This document shows positions 61,249 through 64,000 of a DNA stretch of 64,000 nt, one piece after another. The translations under genes and the position numbers were made by a program. Location of the stretch: assembly GCA_009379955.1 (NCBI GenBank), contig WHST01000018.1, positions 1-64,000 of the forward strand. The letters are read 5' to 3'. The notes beneath the pieces are model-generated. The model saw only the letters and a list, made by a program, of their open reading frames with translations. It was not told the origin of the DNA and did not search any database. This DNA is from Streptosporangiales bacterium. Its GTDB lineage: Bacteria; Actinomycetota; Actinomycetes; Streptosporangiales; WHST01. Each line of letters begins with the position of its first letter. The first letter of the stretch is position 1.

Positions 61249-61286
61249 CCGGCGCACGGCACGGCCGCCCGCGTACGCTCGTGCCG

Positions 61287-61532
61287 ATGCGCCCGTTCCT
61301 GCAGTACACCGTCGCCCGGCTGGCCCTCTTCCTGGTCTGCTGGGGCATCGCGTGGCTCGTCGGCGCCAAGGGCGTGCTGGGCGTTCTGATCGGACTCGTC
61401 GTGAGCGGGCTGCTCGGCTACATCGTGCTCGACAAGCTGCGTGGTCGGCTCTCGGCCGCCGTGTCGTCCCGCGCCGGGCGGATGCGGGCGAAGAAGGACG
61501 AGGGCCGGGAGAAGCCCGTCGCCTCCGACTAG
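61287..61532 (+). CDS. DUF4229 membrane protein
   Basis: The 81-aa protein (ATG 61287; GTG 61281 also possible) has two hydrophobic helices (about 7-24 and 30-48; YTVARLALFLVCWGIAWLVGA, GVLIGLVVSGLLGYIVLDKL) and a basic tail (LSAAVSSRAGRMRAKKDEGRE). It matches DUF4229 by RLALFL and GLVVSGLLGY. Its stop shares CTAG with the convergent menB stop. The pairing with menB is common in actinobacteria. Function unknown. Confidence 0.85.
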   Translation: MRPFLQYTVARLALFLVCWGIAWLVGAKGVLGVLIGLVVSGLLGYIVLDKLRGRLSAAVSSRAGRMRAKKDEGREKPVASD

Positions 61533-62428
61533 AAGTACCAGGGGTACGGCGACCAGTCGGGGTCGCGCTTCTCGAGGAACGCGTCACGTCCCTCCGCCGC
61601 CTCGTCGGTCATGTACGCCAACCGCGTCGCCTCGCCGGCGAACAGCTGCTGACCGACGAACCCGTCGTCCGCCGCGTTGAACGCGTACTTCAGCATGCGC
61701 TGCGCGGTCGGGCTCTTGGCGTTGACCTCCGCGGCCCACTCCAGCGCGGTGCGCTCCAGCTCGGCGTGGGGGACCGCGGCGTTGGTCGCGCCCATCGCGT
61801 ACGCCTCGTCGGCGTCGTACGCGCGACCGAGGAAGAAGATCTCGCGGGCACGCTTCTGGCCGACCTGCCGGGCGAGGTACGCGGAGCCGAAGCCGCCGTC
61901 GAAGCTCGCGACGTCGGAGTCGGTCTGCTTGAAGCGACCGTGCTCGCGGCTCGCCAGGGTGAGGTCGCACACGACGTGCAGGCTGTGCCCGCCGCCCGCG
62001 GCCCAGCCGGGAACGACGCAGATCACGACCTTCGGCATGAACCTGATCAGCCGCTGCACCTCGAGGATGTGCAGCCGGCCGGCCCGTGCGCGGTCGACCG
62101 TCGCGGCCGTCTCGCCCTCCGCGTAGCGGTACCCGTCGCGACCGCGGATGCGCTGGTCACCGCCGGAGCAGAACGCCCAGCCGCCGTCGCGCGGCGACGG
62201 GCCGTTGCCGGTGAGCAGCACACAGCCGACGTCGGGCGTCATCCGCGCGTGGTCGAGCGCGCGGTAGAGCTCGTCGACCGTGCCGGGGCGGAACGCGTTG
62301 CGCACCTCGGGGCGGTCGAACGCGATGCGGACCGTGCCCTGGTCGACCGCGCGGTGGTAGGTGATGTCGGTGAGGTCGTCGAACCCCTGGACCTCGCGCC
62401 AGGCGCTCTCGTCGAACAGCTCGGACAC
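61529..62428 (-). CDS. menB: 1,4-dihydroxy-2-naphthoyl-CoA synthase
   Basis: MenB closes the naphthoate ring of menaquinone, the respiratory quinone. The 299-aa crotonase-fold protein has ITYHRAVDQGTVRIAFDRPEVRNAFRP, LLTGNGPSPRDGGWAFCSGGDQRIRGRDGY, CVVPGWAAGGGHSLHVVCDLTLAS, the FKQTDSDVASFDGGFGSAYLAR loop and EWAAEVNAKSPTAQRMLKYAFN. The start was placed at GTG 62428 (SELFDESAW), where homologues begin; ATG 62458 would add ten residues. Neither has a good ribosome site. It converges on the DUF4229 gene. Confidence 0.95.
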   Translation of the reverse strand: MSELFDESAWREVQGFDDLTDITYHRAVDQGTVRIAFDRPEVRNAFRPGTVDELYRALDHARMTPDVGCVLLTGNGPSPRDGGWAFCSGGDQRIRGRDGYRYAEGETAATVDRARAGRLHILEVQRLIRFMPKVVICVVPGWAAGGGHSLHVVCDLTLASREHGRFKQTDSDVASFDGGFGSAYLARQVGQKRAREIFFLGRAYDADEAYAMGATNAAVPHAELERTALEWAAEVNAKSPTAQRMLKYAFNAADDGFVGQQLFAGEATRLAYMTDEAAEGRDAFLEKRDPDWSPYPWYF

Positions 62429-62523
62429 CCGGTCGGACTCGCGCGGTTCGGATCGCATCAGGACAGTGTCGTGGATGCAACCCCGGCTTCCCAACCGAGG
62501 ACCATGTGTGGGACGCTGCCCCC

Positions 62524-62592
62524 ATGATCAGCCGTGTGTTCATCTGGTGGGATCGCACCATCGGACTCCAGCTGGTCGCCTCCGCTACCTAA
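62524..62592 (+). CDS. possible 22-codon upstream ORF
   Basis: ATG 62524 to TAA 62592 encodes MISRVFIWWDRTIGLQLVASAT, upstream of the cysteine dioxygenase gene. Ending in LQLVASAT resembles the end of short putative leader peptides (H.DL.RV.SA) seen before sulfur genes in actinomycetes, but the diagnostic Cys is missing. Ribosome site is weak. Reported because sulfur-gene leaders are known, not because the evidence is strong. Confidence 0.2.
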   Translation: MISRVFIWWDRTIGLQLVASAT

Positions 62593-62613
62593 GCACAGCA
62601 GCGGCACCAGCAC

Positions 62614-62638
62614 GTCGACGGATAGTGTGATCGTCGAC
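62614..62638 (+). promoter_or_regulatory. inverted repeat upstream of the cysteine dioxygenase gene
   Basis: GTCGACG (62614-62620) and CGTCGAC (62632-62638) flank GATAGTGTGAT. The TAGTGT inside could be a -10 element. A regulator dyad 92 bp before the start is plausible. Confidence 0.35.
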
Positions 62639-62729
62639 CCACGTGAGGCCCCTCGTGAGGGTCCTGTGGCAGCACGTGCCGCGTCCCGTACATCACGCCG
62701 AAACACCTCGTACTCGAACGGAGCGACTC

Positions 62730-63332
62730 ATGGCCCTGTCTATTCCGACTAAGACAGTCGACTTAACTGATAATGTTGACATGGACGCTGTCCCGGGCAT
62801 CCACCCCGCACTCGACACGCCGCACCTGCGTGCCCTGGTCCACCCGGAGCGCCTGCTGTGGAGCGCCGCGGAGCTGCGTACGCTCACCACGACCGTCGCG
62901 ACGCTCTTCCGCTCCGAGCTCACGGAGATCACCAGGTTCGCATCGGACTACCGCTGGTGGTCGCGGTTGGCGCTGAACGACGGTGTCGAGCTGTGGCTGC
63001 TCACCTGGCTGCCGGGTCAGGGGACGGAACCGCACGACCACGGCGGCGCATCTGGCTCGTTCACCGTCGTCCGCGGCGACCTGCACGAGGAGTACCGCTA
63101 CCCGCGCAGAGCCATCCGTGCGGCGACGCGCCGGACGGGCACCGCCATCGGCTTCGGTGCCGGCCGGGCGCACGAGGTGCGCAACCGTGGCACGGTCGAG
63201 GCGGCGAGTGTCCACGCGTACTCGCCGCCGCTCGTGCCGACGCGCGAGTACGCGAGCCTCGCCGACATCCCCGACGAGATCCCGCCGCTGCCGGCCGGGT
63301 CCGTGCGTATCCGCGACCGCGAGCGCGGGTGA
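62730..63332 (+). CDS. cysteine dioxygenase
   Basis: CDO oxidises cysteine to cysteine sulfinate with O2 and non-haem iron. The 200-aa cupin has EPHDHGGASGSFTVVRGDLHEEY, giving iron ligands H102 and H104, and H162 in SVHAYSPPL. The residue that is Cys93 in mammals (forming the Cys-Tyr cross-link) is Gly here, as in other bacterial enzymes. ATG 62730 follows AACGGAGCG. The stop overlaps the rhodanese start (GTGA), so both enzymes are made together for sulfur oxidation. Confidence 0.93.
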   Translation: MALSIPTKTVDLTDNVDMDAVPGIHPALDTPHLRALVHPERLLWSAAELRTLTTTVATLFRSELTEITRFASDYRWWSRLALNDGVELWLLTWLPGQGTEPHDHGGASGSFTVVRGDLHEEYRYPRRAIRAATRRTGTAIGFGAGRAHEVRNRGTVEAASVHAYSPPLVPTREYASLADIPDEIPPLPAGSVRIRDRERG

Positions 63333-63736
63333 AGGGGACGGTGACGGGCGTCGACGCGATGCTGGCCGAGGCGCGGGCCCACCTCGACAGGGTCGGCCCG
63401 CGCGAGGCCGACGAACTGCAGCGCGCGGGCGCGCTCCTCGTCGACATCAGGCCGCTGGCCGACCGGGTCGCCGAGGGCGAGATCCCGGGCTCCGTCCCGG
63501 TGGAGCGCATCGTGCTGGAGTGGCGGCTCGATCCCGCGGGTGCCGACCGCATCGACGGGGTCCATGCCGGCGCCACGGTCGTCGTGCTCTGCAACGAGGG
63601 GTACGCGTCCAGTCTCGCGGTGCGCGACCTGCGCCGGCTGGGGCTGGTGCGCGCCACCGACCTCGTCGGCGGATTCCGTGCCTGGCGCGCCGCCGGCCTC
63701 CCCGTGAGAGCGGGCGGGACACCTCCCGTGCCGTAG
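63329..63736 (+). CDS. rhodanese-like sulfurtransferase
   Basis: The 135-aa protein is a single rhodanese domain: ALLVDIRPLADRVAEGEIPGSVPVERIVLEWRL, then the active-site loop VVVLCNEGYASSLAVRDLRRLG with nucleophile C88, and FRAWRAAGLPV at the end. The CNEGYASS loop is of the single-domain, PspE-like type. It overlaps the cysteine dioxygenase gene by 4 bp, a pairing conserved in actinobacteria, and presumably handles sulfane sulfur from cysteine breakdown. Confidence 0.93.
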   Translation: MKGTVTGVDAMLAEARAHLDRVGPREADELQRAGALLVDIRPLADRVAEGEIPGSVPVERIVLEWRLDPAGADRIDGVHAGATVVVLCNEGYASSLAVRDLRRLGLVRATDLVGGFRAWRAAGLPVRAGGTPPVP

Positions 63737-63795
63737 GCGGATAACGACCGGGACGGGCGCCCCACCGTGTGCACGGCGATCGATACGGTCCTGCC

Positions 63796-64000
63796 ATGGC
63801 GACGACGGAGGCACCGCCGCGTACCGGACGACGGCTACCGGTGTGGCGGATGGTGGCCGAGCCGATCGTCGGGGCGATCGCCTTCCTCGTCGTGCTGGTG
63901 GTGACGCTGCCGGCCCTCGCCGGGCTCTCGGACGCCCCCGGCTTCGCCCACCTGACGTCGTTCCGCCTGATCTGCGGTCTCGGCTGGTTCGTGGTCGCGC
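63796..64000 (+). CDS. N-terminal part of a membrane protein (truncated by window end)
   Basis: ATG 63796 begins MATTEAPPRTGRRLPVWRM; the first 68 codons are open to the end of the window. A hydrophobic segment (AEPIVGAIAFLVVLVVTLPALAGL, about 21-44) and the start of a second (FRLICGLGWFVVA) predict at least two helices with a basic inside N-terminus. The layout would suit a sensor kinase or a permease, but too little is visible. Confidence 0.55.
   Translation, partial: MATTEAPPRTGRRLPVWRMVAEPIVGAIAFLVVLVVTLPALAGLSDAPGFAHLTSFRLICGLGWFVVA

Overview
This is high-GC actinobacterial (Actinomycetota) chromosome. The evidence is near-universal G/C third codon positions, many GTG starts, 4-bp GTGA/ATGA gene overlaps, Lsr2, ClpC with a ClgR-type box, a Rex-hemACD operon, BldN- and BldC-type regulators, the small ribosomal protein bS22 and GAF-ANTAR proteins. 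The gene order (coaX-lysS-lsr2-clpC ... mutY-disA-radA; bdtA-like/bS22/epimerase/acyltransferase/HAD/rsbN-like/bldN/grx/rex/hemACD/hemB; hemL-PGM-tlpA-ccdA-resB-ccsB-bldC-menB) is that of conserved core in a spore-former-like actinomycete related at some distance to Streptomyces. I cannot name the genus. No tRNA, rRNA, CRISPR array, insertion sequence or prophage was seen.

Layout. 1-2.2 kb: a small accessory cluster on the minus strand (XRE/DUF5753 regulator, a DUF6879 fusion protein and an unannotated 42-aa Cys/His microprotein) with 10-bp-phased TTGCC repeats and, upstream, a 50-bp palindrome. 2.2-10.5 kb: DUF2520 protein, pantothenate kinase, LysRS, a coupled microprotein, Lsr2, ClpC, and a PadR/HAAS membrane pair. 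11-18.3 kb: MutY, two envelope proteins, a frameshifted GNAT gene, the disA-radA pair (c-di-AMP synthesis and recombination), a HAD hydrolase and a Cys-rich protein. 18.3-24.2 kb: a divergent MFS / ArsR-GNAT fusion pair resembling arsenic-resistance loci, a TIM-barrel protein, and a TetR-ABC exporter unit. 24.3-33.1 kb: a CDP-glycerol-type polymer transferase with an SDR, proline metabolism (PRODH, ProC), TrpS behind an apparent transcription attenuator, an M23-like secreted peptidase and an orphan peptide-binding lipoprotein. 33.4-39 kb: the developmental cluster (BldC-like HTH, bS22, epimerase, acyltransferase, HAD, RsbN-like, BldN). 39.2-47 kb: glutaredoxin-like, MFS, Rex and tetrapyrrole genes hemA-hemC-hemD and hemB. 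47-52 kb: CBS-BON protein, tandem GAF-ANTAR proteins, a DUF4396 membrane protein under a CsoR-like operator, and a lytic transglycosylase with a long Pro/Thr tail. 52.3-58.9 kb: hemL and the system II cytochrome c maturation operon, then BldC. 59-64 kb: Lrp regulator, threonine dehydratase-like enzyme, membrane proteins, MenB, cysteine dioxygenase-rhodanese and a truncated membrane protein.

The genes share a haem/redox theme: Rex senses NADH/NAD+ and drives haem synthesis, hemL starts the pathway, and the ccs operon attaches haem to cytochrome c. Two families of dispersed repeats are the most unusual structure. R1 (three copies) is a double hairpin of about 78 bp at gene ends, with a compensatory base-pair change. 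R2 (three copies, all around hemL-ccs) is about 90 bp; in two copies it supplies the Shine-Dalgarno sequence and start context of the next gene in the operon.
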